A DNA stretch of 64,000 nucleotides from Anaeramoeba flamelloides (GCA_027625915.1 JANTQA010000015.1:7841001-7905000); one strand, 5' to 3'. Shown: positions 1 through 13,059, counted from the first letter of the stretch. Numbers and translations are program-made. The notes: a model not told the origin generated them from the letters alone.

Positions 1-2
1 AT

Positions 3-1451
3 TTTAATGAAAATTTAAAAATTTTAAATAAAATCTCTACGAATTCAATTGAAAAGAAAAATGAGTATATCCAAAAAATTATACAAGACAATACAACGAT
101 TAATCAAAACACCTTTAATAAAAATAATGGTTTACAAACGCTCAAAAAGGGTAAAAGTAATGATAAACATAAAAAAAAACAAAATCAAAACCAGCAGTTA
201 ATAAACATAAAACCAGATTCCTTTTTTATAAAAAAGAAAGGACTAAATAAGAAAAAAAAGAAAAAAATTCAAAATTTTTTTAAAAAAAAAAGAAACAAAA
301 ATAAAGTGAAAAAGAAAGGTGGGAAGAAACAGAAGAAAAATAAAAAAACAAATCAAAAAATAAAAAATAGTAATATTGATCGCTCGATAAATGAAAATAA
401 TAAAAAATATATTTCGAAAAGTAATAAAAATGAAACGAAAAGCAAACAAACAATAAATGAAAATGTTGACTATGAATTTATTTGTGAAAACCAAATAGAT
501 ATAAATTTAGAAAATTCTTTAAAACGTGAGAAATACATACAAAATAAAAATCAAATGCAAAATAAAAATCAAATACAAAATAAAAATCAAATACAAAATA
601 AAACTAAAAAGGAAAAAGAAATTAAAATTGTCAAAAAAAATAATGATGAAATGGGTAATCAAGGGATGAATCCAGAAAAATATGAAAAATATAAAACAAA
701 CAATGAACCCGAAATTGTTAAAAATCGAGAGATGGGGGAAATAATACAAAAAAATAATGAAAATATCTCAATTACAATACCAAAAAAATCCATTATTTCA
801 TCAAACTTATATAAAAAAAATATTTCAAAATCACCCGAAATTATTACTAGTTATAAAAAATATAATGACCTTTATGGAGAGAGAAGTATTCATAATTTAA
901 GAAATCATACACAAAATCAATTTTCTGTATCAAAAAAAAATGAAACACAAATTGGAAAAAATAAAAAACGATCTTCAACTTTTAATGATTTTACTGTTAC
1001 AAACAAAATATTACAATTGAGAAATAATCAATATTTTTTTGATGAAAACTTTCTAAATAAAAGAGATAGCAAGAGCAATCCCAATAATATATCAAGCACA
1101 AATACATATACAGACACAGATACAGATTTCGAAATGAATGAAAATATTGGGCCAATTAATCCAGAATATGTTTTTAATAAATCGCCTAGATTTTTAATAA
1201 ATACCTGCAAGCAAATTATGAAATCATTAAAGTTTCCATATAAAAAAGGCAATAAATATTTGTTTAATGTTTCATTAGAAAAAAATAACCTAAATAAATG
1301 TGATTTCCAAATTGAAATTGTAAAAATTCCCAATTTAAAAAAAGTTAATATGTATAAAATTCGTAACGTTTCTGCTTCGCAAGAGGCATTTGACCTCATT
1401 TCAAATGTGTTAATTAACAAATTTAATGAAAAAATAATAAAGAATAAATAA
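3..1451 (+). CDS. C-terminal part of a KA1-domain protein, probably a MARK/KIN1/PAR-1-type kinase (5' end outside window)
   Basis: The frame is open without a stop from base 3 to the TAA at 1449-1451, so the gene begins outside the window and no start codon can be assigned. Most of the visible part is Lys/Asn/Gln-rich low complexity, including a short tandem peptide repeat (units of QNKNQI, about bases 540-600). The last ~95 residues (from about base 1156) are different: they have a helix, then a core reading FQIEIVKIPNLKKVN, then a helix. This parallels the KA1 domain at the end of MARK/PAR-1/KIN1 kinases, where the core reads like EMEVCKLPRLSLNG followed by a conserved RI/RN-S segment. KA1 domains bind acidic lipids and inhibit the kinase domain. 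The kinase domain is not in the window, so calling it a kinase is inference; the KA1 fold call is by pattern. Confidence 0.7.
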   Translation, partial: FNENLKILNKISTNSIEKKNEYIQKIIQDNTTINQNTFNKNNGLQTLKKGKSNDKHKKKQNQNQQLINIKPDSFFIKKKGLNKKKKKKIQNFFKKKRNKNKVKKKGGKKQKKNKKTNQKIKNSNIDRSINENNKKYISKSNKNETKSKQTINENVDYEFICENQIDINLENSLKREKYIQNKNQMQNKNQIQNKNQIQNKTKKEKEIKIVKKNNDEMGNQGMNPEKYEKYKTNNEPEIVKNREMGEIIQKNNENISITIPKKSIISSNLYKKNISKSPEIITSYKKYNDLYGERSIHNLRNHTQNQFSVSKKNETQIGKNKKRSSTFNDFTVTNKILQLRNNQYFFDENFLNKRDSKSNPNNISSTNTYTDTDTDFEMNENIGPINPEYVFNKSPRFLINTCKQIMKSLKFPYKKGNKYLFNVSLEKNNLNKCDFQIEIVKIPNLKKVNMYKIRNVSASQEAFDLISNVLINKFNEKIIKNK

Positions 1452-3683
1452 AGTGTTTTATCATTTTATTTTTGTATGTTGGCTATTTATATTAATAAAC
1501 ATCTTTCTTTGTGAATGAAAGTTCGTTGCAAAAATACAATGCAGAATGTTATCCATGAATTTTGTTGAAAGGTGATATATCGGTTAAGTGCCTGTTTGAA
1601 ATTAAATTTTACGATCTATTGTGATTTTTATTTGAATGTCCCATCTAATCGTTGTAATGTGTAAAATTGTTAAATATATTAAAACAATAATAATACTTTT
1701 CTAATTTTTTTATTTTCATTTTCTACAAAACAAATATCAAAAAAATAACCCGTTTAAAAAATCTGAAAAGATAGTAATATTCTTCTTTTTATTCTTCTTC
1801 TTCTTCTTCTTCCGGATGTTTAATAGATCCTAAGACTTTTTTTTAAAAAAAATATTATTTAGTTTTTAAGCATTTTCAATCATGTAAATAAAAAACTGTA
1901 TTAGAAACAATTTATTTTAGAATTTTTTATGATAATTTTATTGATGTATTTTATAGTAACCAAAACAATCAATTCAAAATAAAACAATGTAAATAAATGA
2001 AATTTTTTCTAGAATATAAAATCTGAATAATAATACTAATAATAAATATAATACTAATAATTAATCATAGAGTCTATTAATCAGTTTAAATCATTTAAGG
2101 TTATTATGGTTAAATTTAGTTACAAAAAAAAATCTCAAAAAAAGTAATTTTCTATTTTTAAAAAAACCTATTCTTCACAATTGTTTTTGTGTGATTTATT
2201 TATTTATTTTGTGTATTTTTGTATTGGTAGATATATTGACAAGTATTCAAACTCTTAAATAAGTATTTTTTTTTTTTTTTTTTTACATATATCTTGCACT
2301 GTTGCTGTTCTGTTATTTTATAAAATATTATTTCTAGAAATATATTTTTTAAAATTTAAAGTTAATTTAATCAAATTAAGAGTAAAGAATATAATATAGT
2401 ATCAATAAGAAATAAGTATGATACTAAAGTTACTATTCAGAATTCGAAAAACTTTTCGACTACTCGTACCTTTTTCAGATATAATAACTGAAATGAAAAT
2501 TTCTAACAATAAACAATGAGGTCCCATTTGAATAACTTTTAAATCTTAAAATATCTATTTATCTATTTATTGGGAAAAACCTATAATTATAGATTAATTA
2601 ACATAATAAAAAGTAGAAGAAGCAGAAGAAAAATCATTAATATGCTGAAATATATTAATAATAAATATCAGTTATATGGACAAATTATAAATTATCGACC
2701 ACCATTCAGCTTTTTAAAATTATAAAGTATATATAAAACGACAAATTTCACTCAACTCTTGAGAATTGTCATTCAGTTTTTTTTACTATAAAAAATAACA
2801 AGAAAATTTAAGAAACCTGTATTTAATTTCTAAAGTTGGAAATAATCAAGAGACTCTGCAACATCACTCCCCGAATCTAGAGAAGGTATAAATACCATAT
2901 AAAAATATTATCAACAATAAAATTATTTTCCACATCTTTGATTAATAATTGGTAAACTGTAACTCAAAAGGGAGGGAACAAGAAAATATTATTTATTTTT
3001 ATTTATTCAAAGTCTTTTTTATTGTTTATTTTTATATTATATGGATATCCTAATCACATAAAGTTATCTAACGTAAATTTAAAAATATCAAAAAAACAAA
3101 CAAAATATTGTCTAATGTTATTTTAAAATAATTTTATCAAAAAAAAAATTAATAAAAATTCAATTGATTATGGTTTTTTGTTTTCTTTCCAAAGTTTTTT
3201 CATTTTTCTTGTCCATAAGAAGAGGATTCTCCCCCCATAAAAACAAATAAAAAATAAAAAATATTAAAAATATGTTTTTAAGAAAATTGACTAAAAAATA
3301 CTTTCAAACTACACTAGTATAAAAAAATAAAATTGAAAATAAAAAATTGGATAGAAGTATTACTTCCATTATCATCTTCATATTGGTTAATATAGTTTAA
3401 TCACAATATAATCAATATTACAGTTCTTAAAAAAAAATTGAGGCGAAGGTATTTATTGTTGTTAATAGTACTACAATTTTTAAAGTCTCTTTAGTTGATA
3501 AATAAGGTATATTTCTGTAATTTTTTTAGATAGATGGTAAACTGAATTTTATTTGAATTCAACTTTAAGGTATTTTTTCTTGAATAGATAATAACTAATA
3601 GTTTTGAAAACACTCTACTTATCTTAAAAGGCTTAAATACAGAAAACAAAAATACAGATGATAAATATTGCATGTAATTGGTT

Positions 3684-3777
3684 TTTCAGCATACGAAAGA
3701 ATTGAGAAAAATGTCTTTGATTTTACTCTATTTTTTTAAATTTTGGAAAACAAAACGAAGGTGTGTGTCAAGTGCTG
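3684..3777. repeat. Degraded copy of the CCAGAATTYAAAAGAAT foldback family
   Basis: A GAAAGAATTGAGAAAAAT arm is followed by TTTTACTCTAT and a complementary AAATTTTGGAAAAC arm. The segment ends in GTCAAGTGCTG, the same word that opens the copy at 9687. Half-copies (TCTAGAATTCAAAAGAAC) lie at about 3869-3888 and 3945-3963. Confidence 0.45.
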
Positions 3778-5190
3778 ATATTTTATTGTGGTTTTCTGTT
3801 TTAGAAATTATAATCTCTCTATTTTCCAAAAAAAAAAAAAAAAACTCAAGAAAAGCTAACAACTCTTTTCTAGAATTCAAAAGAACTTACTCTATGGTTT
3901 CAAATCCAGGAAAACACAAATGAAAAATCAAAAAAAAATAATTATCTAGAATTCAAAAGAACAAATAACTCTGTAATTTTTAAAATAATTCATTCCTTAT
4001 TTGAAAGATAATATATCAAATTTGAAATAGTTTAAAACTATATGAAAATTTCATATTATCTCTGAAGGAAAAAATTTCCTAATTTTCTTCTATTAAATTG
4101 AAAAAAAATCTTAATAGAACCTCGAAAATTGGATTTAGCAACCATAATTATAAAATATCTCGAAAATATTTTTTGATCCAAAGATCTTTTAACAACAAAC
4201 AGTTTTTATTATAAGCAAAGTTATTAAAAAGTGAAAAATTGCAAATGATTATTTTTTTTTGAAATAATTTTTTAATGATCCTGTACTGTTCCATTTTTAG
4301 TGAAAATTTTGTGGATACAAAAGTAAAAAATAAAATATTATATTTATTTATATACTTTATGGGAACAGAATAGGTATCCAAGAAAATTTTTGTAATAAAA
4401 AATTTATAAAATTTAATAAATTTTGTGATTCATCTCCTCAATTATTATCATTTTTTGATTAATTTTTGAATAGATCTAAAATATATATTACACTAGTGAT
4501 TCAAACAAAAATTTCTATTTATTTTTAAGGTATATGTTATAAAAATAGAAATAATAAAAAAAAAAATTTTTCATTTTCATATCCAAAATTTTATTTTTCA
4601 AATTTTTTGTGAATTTTTGCAAAATGTTGAAAACAAGGCAAACTATATTAAATTAAACATAAATATTCGAAATTGGTCATTGTTAAAGGTACTCAGTATA
4701 TGTGATATTTTACATTTGATGGCTTTTGGGTATTTCTTAACAAATGGAGAAATAAAAAGCTAAACTAGATACAATTGAAAAGGTTTGTAGATCATGATTA
4801 TCTTGGTGAATTTAAACCAAGTTTTGTTTCCAATGTGGAAAATTTAATATTTAACTTCAATATTTTCAATAATTACATTGGAAGAATAGGAACCTTTGAA
4901 AAACAAGTTCTTTAAGGTATAATTTTGAAAAAAAAATTACTTGTTTCGGTTATATTTACTTTTTTTTTGTTTTTTGTTTCGCCTACCAAGATCTTAGTTC
5001 CACATAATACATTACAACTCATATTGTTTCATTTGTTCAAAAGTCACTTATTATAATTCTTTATGTTTTGGATCCCCCTCCATACTCATTATAATGAAAA
5101 TATTGACTGTAATAAAACATGATATTAATCGTTAATCTTCCTACTACTTGTAACCATCTTATATCACTTCAAAAAATATATTTTATTTGG

Positions 5191-5340
5191 TTCTTCCTGA
5201 CATAACTCAAATCACAACAGAGTTATTGTTTCAAAATTGTTTCAATAAAAACAGTCAGTTACAACAAAATAGTTTTTAGAAATAATAAAAACCTGATAAT
5301 TTGTAATTATTGATTCGTCATAAAAACACAATTTAAAAAT
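5191..5340. repeat. 150-bp dispersed repeat, copy 1
   Basis: It begins TTCTTCCTGACATAACTCAA and is near-identical, with about five or six substitutions by eye, to 8938-9086 in the same orientation. It has no coding potential. One copy lies 3' of the WD-repeat gene and the other inside its intron. No terminal inverted repeat is obvious. Confidence 0.85.
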
Positions 5341-5694
5341 AATTTGGATCATTAAATTTTTTCTCTTTTTCCAAATTGAAAATTAAAGATTTAATTAGAT
5401 ACAATTCGTCTTTCATCAACAAAAAAATAAAAATACTATTATTTTTTTACTTAATAATATTGAATTTTAAAACTTTTTAGATTCTTTTTTATTTTCAAAA
5501 TTCACGAAATATATATCTTTAAAACTGAAAAGTTTGATTTTAAATTTATTTTTTTTTTGTTTTTCATTCCATCATTCTTCTTCAAAAGATATAAGGCTTT
5601 TATCTCTGAATTTAAATCAAATCTTGTCAAAAAAAAAAAAAAAAAAGAAAAAAAAAAATGATTTTTCATTAAATTAAATCATTTTCATTAAAAT

Positions 5695-8600
5695 TTAATT
5701 ATTTAATAAAGAAAAACTTTGTATAATATTATCTGATCCACAAGTATAAATAGTTTGATTTATAATTTCCAACCCTTCTATTGAGCCTAAATGTGCTTTA
5801 TTTTTAGCAATTTGTTTTAAATTAATAATATCATAAATTATTAAAAAGCCGTCTTCAGTTACTAGGGCAATTAATGACCCGTCTTTTGAAATGGATTTCA
5901 TATATGTAATGTATAGTGTATTGGCGTTTATTGTATGCTTAAAGATGGCCTTTTCTTGTTCTTTATCCCAGCTATATACTCTTACTGTTGCATCATCAGA
6001 TCCTGTACAAATTAAATCATTTGACCAAACATTGCATGTAACAGCGGCTTTGTGGCCTGTTAATAATTGAATTTCGTCCATTTGAAAGTCAATTTGCTTT
6101 TGCGATTGAGTATTTTGTTGGATTTGAATTTTCCAAATTTTTGAAGTAAAATCTTCTGAGGAAGTGATTAAATAGAATTTTAATACTTTTTGATCATTTG
6201 AATTTAATTCTTTTTTTTTGTTATAAGAAATGTCCCAAATTTCAGTAGAGTGGCATTGGAAACTCTGTGTCTTTTGATTAATGTTGTTAAAAAAGTGAAG
6301 GTACCCTTGTCCATCGCCACCAGCGAATATTTCTAAGTCGTCTGTTATTTGATAATTTTCTAAACAATTAATTGCTGCCTCTGAATTTATAATTATAGAT
6401 TGTAAATTTTCTTCTTGTTCTCTCCCCTCTTTTTCTTCTTCTTTTTTCTTTTCTTTTTCCTTTTCTTCCTCGTTCTTGTTCTCATTTTTATTTTCATTCC
6501 CATTCCCATTCCCATTATTCTTTTTTGTTTCCAGACCTTTTTTTTTGTCTTTATTGTTTAATATATAAGAGCAATCTATTATTTTACCATACATCGAGCC
6601 AACAAAGAGTCTCGAAGTTTCAGTAACACAAAGGGATCTAACAGCATCATTTTTAATTGTGATCCAATTATAGGGAATACGATGTTCAGAGTCTAACAAC
6701 CAATTACAAATCCTACCAGACAAATCACCAACAAATAAATTATTTTTGCTTGATCCCATCCCAACTGCGCTTAATGAATGGAATTGGAATTTATAGTGGC
6801 TTTTTTCCTTATCCATTTCGATTTCATTTTCAATTTTTTCGTTTTTCAGTTTATTTTTATTTTCATTTTCATTTTCATTATCGATAGATAATAATTTATT
6901 TTTTTCATCCAAATATATTTTAATATAAGCTAAACAATTTTCATTTGCAACCCATAAATTCCCATTATTGCTTTCATATAAAACCGATATTTCACCATTT
7001 TCCAAACCCTTCCTATTAACTAAAAATTGATATAACCCATTTTCATCTTTTTTATAAAAGGAAATGGAAGTTCTATCCGAAGGAACTGCAAAAATATTCC
7101 CATTTCTTAAAAAGGTTATAGTCCTGACTTGACCATATTTCCTTACTTTGACAGTTTGTATAATTTGAATATTTTGTTTCTTATTATTTTGATTTTTTGA
7201 TCTTATTTTCATTATTTGGATTTCCCCATTAGACCAAGTAGTTGCAACTAAATTTTTATGATTTGGAATGTTCGTTGCATATATTAATTTTTTTTTGCCA
7301 GTTATTGTTTGCTTTGATACAATTTCATTTTTTTCAATGTTTTGGATCGTTATTATGTTGTTGGTAGTTTTGTCTTTCTCTAAATGTTCTACAGAAAAAA
7401 TAGTTGCTTCATTTAAAAAACATGCCGTGACACAATGCCCTTCCTGTTTAAATATTTCTTTAATTTGATACTCATCCTCAGCACTGTATTCGTGACAGCA
7501 TAAATAATGTGTTTTTTTTGCACTTCTAACGAATCGTGAAATTGTCAAAATTCTGTTTGAATAAAGATCTATGCTAATGACAAAATCTCGTTCCAGGATA
7601 TAACTATTCTTAAAATCCATACCAGAATAAACACTTACCACACCGGGATAAAACGATGAGATGTAATGTTTTGAATCTGAGCTAACTTTTCCAGAATAAC
7701 TAATAAATTTGTTGAGTTTGAATAGAGTTTTGCGTTCTATTGTTTTATTTTTGTTTGTTTTTATTTTTTTGGTTTGTTTATTGGTCGTTCATTTTTTTTA
7801 TTTAGTTTTATTATTTATATTTGTTGTTAATTTTAGGGAATGTTTTATAGGTTGAATTTCAAAGTGGTAGGGTATCTTCTATGTGTGGTTAGATTACGTT
7901 ATTTTATGTTCTAGTTGTTTGATCTCAAACTTATTTCTCTTTTTTAGTATTATTAGTTGAAAATGTATTTTTTAAAAATTGGTTTTACTCTTCCGAATTC
8001 AAGAACGAAAGTATCATAGATTTATGGGTTTTTAATAATAAATGGGGTTTTCTGTTGTGATTATTATTTAGTTTAAGTTTTATTTCAATTTTCTAAAAAA
8101 TTTTCAAAAGTCTGTTTCCGAAATATACTAATCAAGAAAAGATCCATTAAAATCTTACTCTTTTTAATTGAGGATTCAGAAATGTAAATATGTATGTTAA
8201 CATCTCTCAAATAAAAAAAGTAGTTTTAATTCAAAGGAAAAAGGTGTTTTTGTTATTTTGATTTTTGGAAAATTTTTTTAAATGTTAAAAAAAACACTAT
8301 TGTTATTTTAATTAAGGATAATCAGCATTTTTTATGTTATTTTTAAATAAAATTCCCATTTTGGAAATTTCACTTGGAAAACACCATTTTATATGATTAT
8401 TTTTCCAACTTTATTTTTATTAAAAAAAAAAAAAAAATTCACTAACCAGTTACATGTGTTCGAAAATAAAAATAAAAAAAACCATTAAGAAAAAGATAGA
8501 AGTCAAAAAAAAAATTTAAACAGTCGAGATTAATTGATAAAAAAAAAAAAAATCACAAAGAAACTATCCAGATTTCAAACTTAAGGGAAGAGATCTCACT

Positions 8601-10806
8601 AAAATTCAAAATAAAACAATAAATACATCTAACTTGTTGGAATTATCAATTTCTATAAAAACAATTTAGTTTTCGAACTCATGAGAAGCCATAAAATTAA
8701 ATATAGTCACCAATACCAACAACTATTGATCTTACAAATTTCAGAGTAAACTATCCAGATTTCAAACTTAAGAGAAGAGAGGGAAATTCGAAAAAAAAAA
8801 ACAAATAATAAACTATTTATCCTTGCAAATTCCAAGTGCAAAATTGTAATTTAGATGGTTTGAAATATTTTTGAATTTTATTTGATTTAAGCCTAATTAA
8901 AATGAATAAAAAACACTTTTCGAGATTTTTTTTTTTGTTCTTCCTGACATAACTCAAATCGCAACAGAGTTATTGTTTCAAAATTGTTTCAATAAAAACA
9001 GTCAGTTACAACAAAATAGTTTTCAGAAATAATAAAAGCCTGATAATTTGTAATTATTGATTCGTCATAAAAACACAATTTAAAAAAAAATTTATTGAGC
9101 AATATTTTTTTCCTTCTTTGAAAAATTTATACAGATTGTTGTGGTTTATTAATATTCATAAAAAGGAAAAAGAAAAAGAAAATTATTTTTCAATTTCAAC
9201 AGATCGAAACCTGAAAAATACTTCAAGAATTTTTAATCACAAAATCAATTTTTAATAAAAAGGTGTTATTTTTATGTTTTTTTTTTGATTTAAAAAATGT
9301 TTTTTATTGCTTTGATTTATTGGTGACTTTGAAAATATATGTAATTGTTGAGATTTGATCACAAACAAATAACATTTTCCCATTTCTGTAATTGTATACT
9401 TTAGAATTATTTATTTTCGATATATTATTACTTTTTACAAAGTAGCTTGGGAAATAGATAATGTTGAAGAGTTTTTAATAAAAAATGAAAAAGTAGAAAC
9501 TATAAATTAAAAAAAATCAAGTAATTTAGATTATAGAATTAATTCAAATTAATAAAAAAAATAATAATAATATCTTTGAAATTATTCAAAATAAAGACTT
9601 GCTATTTATCTTGTCATTGGTTAATGATAAAGAAAATTATGATTCTTTATTGAAATTTCTAAACAAAAATTATTAATTTGGGAAGTTTCGTCAAGTGCTG
9701 TCAAGTGCCGTAGAGTGCCGTAGCGTGCCTAGCTTTTCCAGAATTTAAAAGAATAGAGTGAAATATCAGATTTTTCTCCATTCTTTTGAATTCTGGAAAA
9801 CCTAACGAAAAGTGTCTAGTTTTTTTTGTAATTTTTGAAATAAACTGTAAATTAAATAAATTTTCAATTTATTTCTCAAATTAAAAAAAGCTAATGGTAA
9901 GTGCCTAGCTTTTCCTAAATTCTATTAAAAATCAAAAAAAAACCTAACGACAGCTTTCTTGAGGTTTTCTGTAGAATCTTTTGAGAAGATTATAGATTTT
10001 TTAAATAAAACTGAAAAAATCAAAAAAACCTAACAAAAATCTATTGATTTTCCAAATAAACAGAAAACTCAAGAAAACCTAACGAAAAGCTGTAGAGTGC
10101 CGTAGAGTGCCTAGGTTTTTTTTAATTTAAAAGAATCGAGAAAAATATAAGGTTTTGCACCATTCTTTTGATTTCTGGAAAACCCAATGGCTGTAAGAGG
10201 AAATTAATTTCCTCACTTCAAAATAATAAAAAAAAAAAAAAGTTTGGAGTTTTTGTCAAAAAGTTAAAATCAGAAACTTGGCACAGAAAATACTAGAATT
10301 TTGAAATAACTAGTAGGAAATAGGCTAATATTAATCAAATCTCCCTTTTCTCTTAAATTTGAATGTAAAACAAAAAATGTACATTAACAAATAATGTTTT
10401 GTTTTTTCTTTTGTTCTGTGAATAAACTAGCTCAAACTGCCTTTTAAATGTTTTTTAAAACAGCAGTTTATTATTTTCTTTTTTGAAAATAGATCGTTTT
10501 GATCGTTTCCATTTCAACACTTCTGTTGGTTTACATTTGTTTTTTAAAAAGGGAGCGTCTAAATTTCAGAGAAAACACATCCAAATTAATTCTTTTGTTT
10601 TTTTCAAATTGTAAGAAAAAGTCAAAAACAAAGTGTTAATTACCTAAAGTTTTGATATTCCATCTGACCATAAATCCACCAAGAGGTACATAGGCGTAAA
10701 ATTCGCTATTCAATTCTAATTCTTGATTAAAGTATTTACAGATTGGCCATACTGAAGGAAAGGAACAAGAAGCTACACCAAAAGATTCGTTTAATTGAAG
10801 AGACAT
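5695..10806 (-). CDS. WD40-repeat beta-propeller protein, two exons
   Basis: Exon 1 is 10806-10644 and exon 2 is 7736-5695, giving 734 residues. Exon 2 stays open upstream of its first in-frame GTG but has no ATG, so an upstream exon is required. The 163-bp exon at 10644-10806 starts with ATG (MSLQLNESFG), ends before GTAATT in phase 1, and joins exon 2 (acceptor ATAG) in frame. The join gives VRWNIKTLERKTLF, a normal WD-type strand end. Exon 2 carries many WD40-like units; the clearest is GHKAAVTCNVW...CTGSDDATVRVYSWD near the C-terminus. Two acidic/lysine-rich linkers separate propeller blades. WD proteins are scaffolds; I do not recognise an orthologue group and assign no pathway. The 2.9-kb intron and the join are inferences, though phase and sequence agree. 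Confidence 0.75.
8564..8779. repeat. Pair of 28-bp direct repeats
   Basis: The word AAACTATCCAGATTTCAAAC followed by TTAAG occurs at about 8564 and again at about 8752 with one change. The spacing is about 188 bp. Confidence 0.7.
8938..9086. repeat. 150-bp dispersed repeat, copy 2
   Basis: This is the direct-orientation partner of 5191-5340, lying inside the intron of the WD-repeat gene. The two copies stop matching sharply after the poly-A run at the right end. Confidence 0.85.
9687..10215. repeat. Composite foldback element, copy 1
   Basis: The left end is a short tandem of GTGCCGTAGAGTGCC words (9697-9730). A foldback follows: arm TTTTCCAGAATTTAAAAGAA at 9734-9753 and its complement at 9780-9800. 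Then come CCAAATAAACAGAAAACTC and AAACCTAAC modules, a second GCCGTAGAGTGCC word, a second foldback (about 10115-10187), and a right-end word CTGTAAGAGGAAA. The same parts recur at 45275-45830. Confidence 0.6.
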
Positions 10807-11214
10807 TATTAAAGTTCAAATTAGGAAAAAATGATTCAAATGAAAAAGATCCTTCAAGTTTCTGATCTTCTGTTCTATTTTGAGAGTTTTGAGAAATAAT
10901 TGTAGGATGTTGAAAATATTTCGATTCAGATTATTTTATTATTTTCTCCTTTAAAACAAATTCTTTTGTCAGTTTTTGTAAAATAATAAATAACAGTATG
11001 GACAAAATATTGTTTAAAATAGGATAGAATTAAGTAAATCTGTGTTTTTCTGTTTGTTTGGGGTTTTAACTTGAAAACCCAAATAAAATAGTTTAATTTT
11101 TGATTCAAGAAAATGCCAAAAAAATATTAATCAGGATTTTGTTAATGGGATGAGTTTCAACCAAGATTCGTCGAGAGACAAAGTATGTTGTAATTGAAAA
11201 ATAAATCAAAGTAA

Positions 11215-11770
11215 AGTTCGAAGGTTCAAATGACCCTAAAAAATCTATTATAAATATATTGAACATTAAATTTCGAAAATTTTTTACTAATGATTACTTA
11301 AAAAAATTTCATTGTTTTGAAATTTTATTTTTCATTCCTTTTTCAAATCTAAAAATAGAAACTCAAAAATATTGTATTTTAGAATTTAATAATTCATATT
11401 TAGAACTTCCAAAAGTAACTATTTTTTAATTATTTAATTCCAAAGATTAACTCAATAATCATCAAAATAAAAACACAAAGCCTTATTAGTTTTGTTTCCT
11501 TTTTATGAAGATAATTGTAACATCAATATATTTACAAGATTTCAACAATTATTGGTCATAAGAATCTATGAACTTAATTATGTAATTTGAAAAAAAATTG
11601 AATTTTTTTAGCAACGAATGTACATTTTTCCACAAATTTAAGAAGGATATTTTGCAACTTTGGAGTCTGAGTATTGATAATTCAACCTTTAAATTTGTGG
11701 CAAAATTCAGATTTTTTTCTGCAATTGTTGGGGTTTTTTTACTCATACAAGGATAATTTTTAATTGAGAA
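11215..11770. repeat. Diverged ~550-bp dispersed repeat, copy 1
   Basis: Blocks such as AAAAAATCTATTAT, AAAATAGAAACTCAAAA, TTTGGAGT...TGATAATT and AACCTTTAAATTT recur in the same order at 20365-20880. They also recur inverted, in part, at about 36195-36300. No open frame is conserved between copies. Confidence 0.5.
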
Positions 11771-13059
11771 GATCAACAAATCGTGCTATTTTAAGAATCA
11801 ATTTTTTTAGAGACTATCTAACCATTGAATTACTGATAATTTTTGTATTCAATCGTGACACACTTTAATTTTAGACTTCTCCATTGGTAGATACTAATCC
11901 CTTAAAAATCTATAATACAATACTTTTAAAAAGTAAAACTTGAATTTAAGGACTATGTTTTGTATTTATACAATAGAATCAACACCCTTTGTTCCAATCT
12001 CATTTAAAGTGAGAGGGAATGATCTTCGAAATATTCTCCAATTTCGATCAAAAATTCATTTTATGATATTTTTCTAATGAAAAATTTAAGAAAAATTTTT
12101 AAGATAATTAAACAAGAACACGATATTAGGATATTTAAAAATGAAAAAGAAAAATATCTATTTTTTTTTACTGAATTAATGACATTCATTTCAAACATTT
12201 TTAATAAACTACTCAAACTTTAAAAGATCACATTGTCTATGATTTTTGATCCTAGAGTTGTATGAATTGTTCTATTATTTCCATAAATTAGATAAATATG
12301 TACTTAAGAGTTGTGGTTTTCGTTTAATTTTTTTTGTTTTTTGTTGATTCTTTTTTTTTAAAAAAAAATTGAAGTTCACAGGAATGCTTATGTGGTAGAC
12401 TATTTACTTGATTTGTTTTTTGAAAAGAAATGATCATTCCAAAAATACAAAACCTCTTTTTTATTTTTGTATTTCTTTGCTAAAGTTTTCTTCGTTTGGA
12501 TAGTTTCTATCAAGACCTAATTAGTTAGTATCAAGAAAAAATGTTCTGAGGTTGTGTGGGAAAGCTTTTGGGGAATTTACCTAATTCAGTCTAATGAAAA
12601 TGAATTTGCAAAAAAAAGTATGTTTTTGAACACTGTAAAAAATCTTTGTAAATTGAAAGAAATAACAAAAAGATACTTTTTGGGAAATTGGAATTCTAGT
12701 GAATAAAATACAAAACCAATCAAATTGTTGTGGCTTCATATCAAAATATAACTTGGTAAGTAAATAAAAAAGGATTATTCAAGAATAATTTTCAATTTTA
12801 CTATATTTTAACCCTTTAGAACAACTTTTAAAAACCCTCTCAATTTATTCCATTTAACAACAAAAAAAAACTTATAAAATTCTAGACAAGGTTCGAGGGT
12901 TTTAACAATTGTTCTACAGCAAAATTTTCACAATGTGTAGATTTTTTCCAATCTTCTTTTTCTATTTTTGATAGAACAGAAATCACTGAATCTAGGACAG
13001 ATAATTTTTGGAAAAATTTTTCATTTTTTACTTATTTGATCTAACTAGACAAAATTTTT

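Larger units (their letters stand above)
1452..5694. other. Convergent intergenic region with repeats, no gene seen
   Basis: This stretch separates two genes whose 3' ends face each other. It is A/T-rich with poly-T and poly-A tracts, a short TTC repeat near 1795-1813, a degraded foldback at 3684-3777 and one copy of a 150-bp dispersed repeat at 5191-5340. Short open frames here have low-complexity composition and no family signature. Confidence 0.6.
7737..10643 (-). other. Intron of the WD-repeat gene (2,907 bp)
   Basis: The donor is GTAATT and the acceptor is ATAG. The intron contains a 150-bp dispersed repeat (8938-9086), a 28-bp direct repeat (about 8564-8591 and 8752-8779) and a composite foldback element (9687-10215). 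No conserved protein signature was seen in it. Confidence 0.6.

Noticed and set aside
306-308. Start codon for the first gene at GTG 306
   Set aside because: The frame is open back to base 3 without an ATG, so this is an interior codon of a gene that begins outside the window.
3678-3923. 81-codon frame as a gene
   Set aside because: It lies across degraded foldback copies and a poly-A run; no family signature.
7639-7641. GTG start for the WD protein
   Set aside because: Not a plausible eukaryotic start; coding-like sequence continues upstream to an acceptor at 7737-7738 and joins the exon at 10644-10806 in phase.
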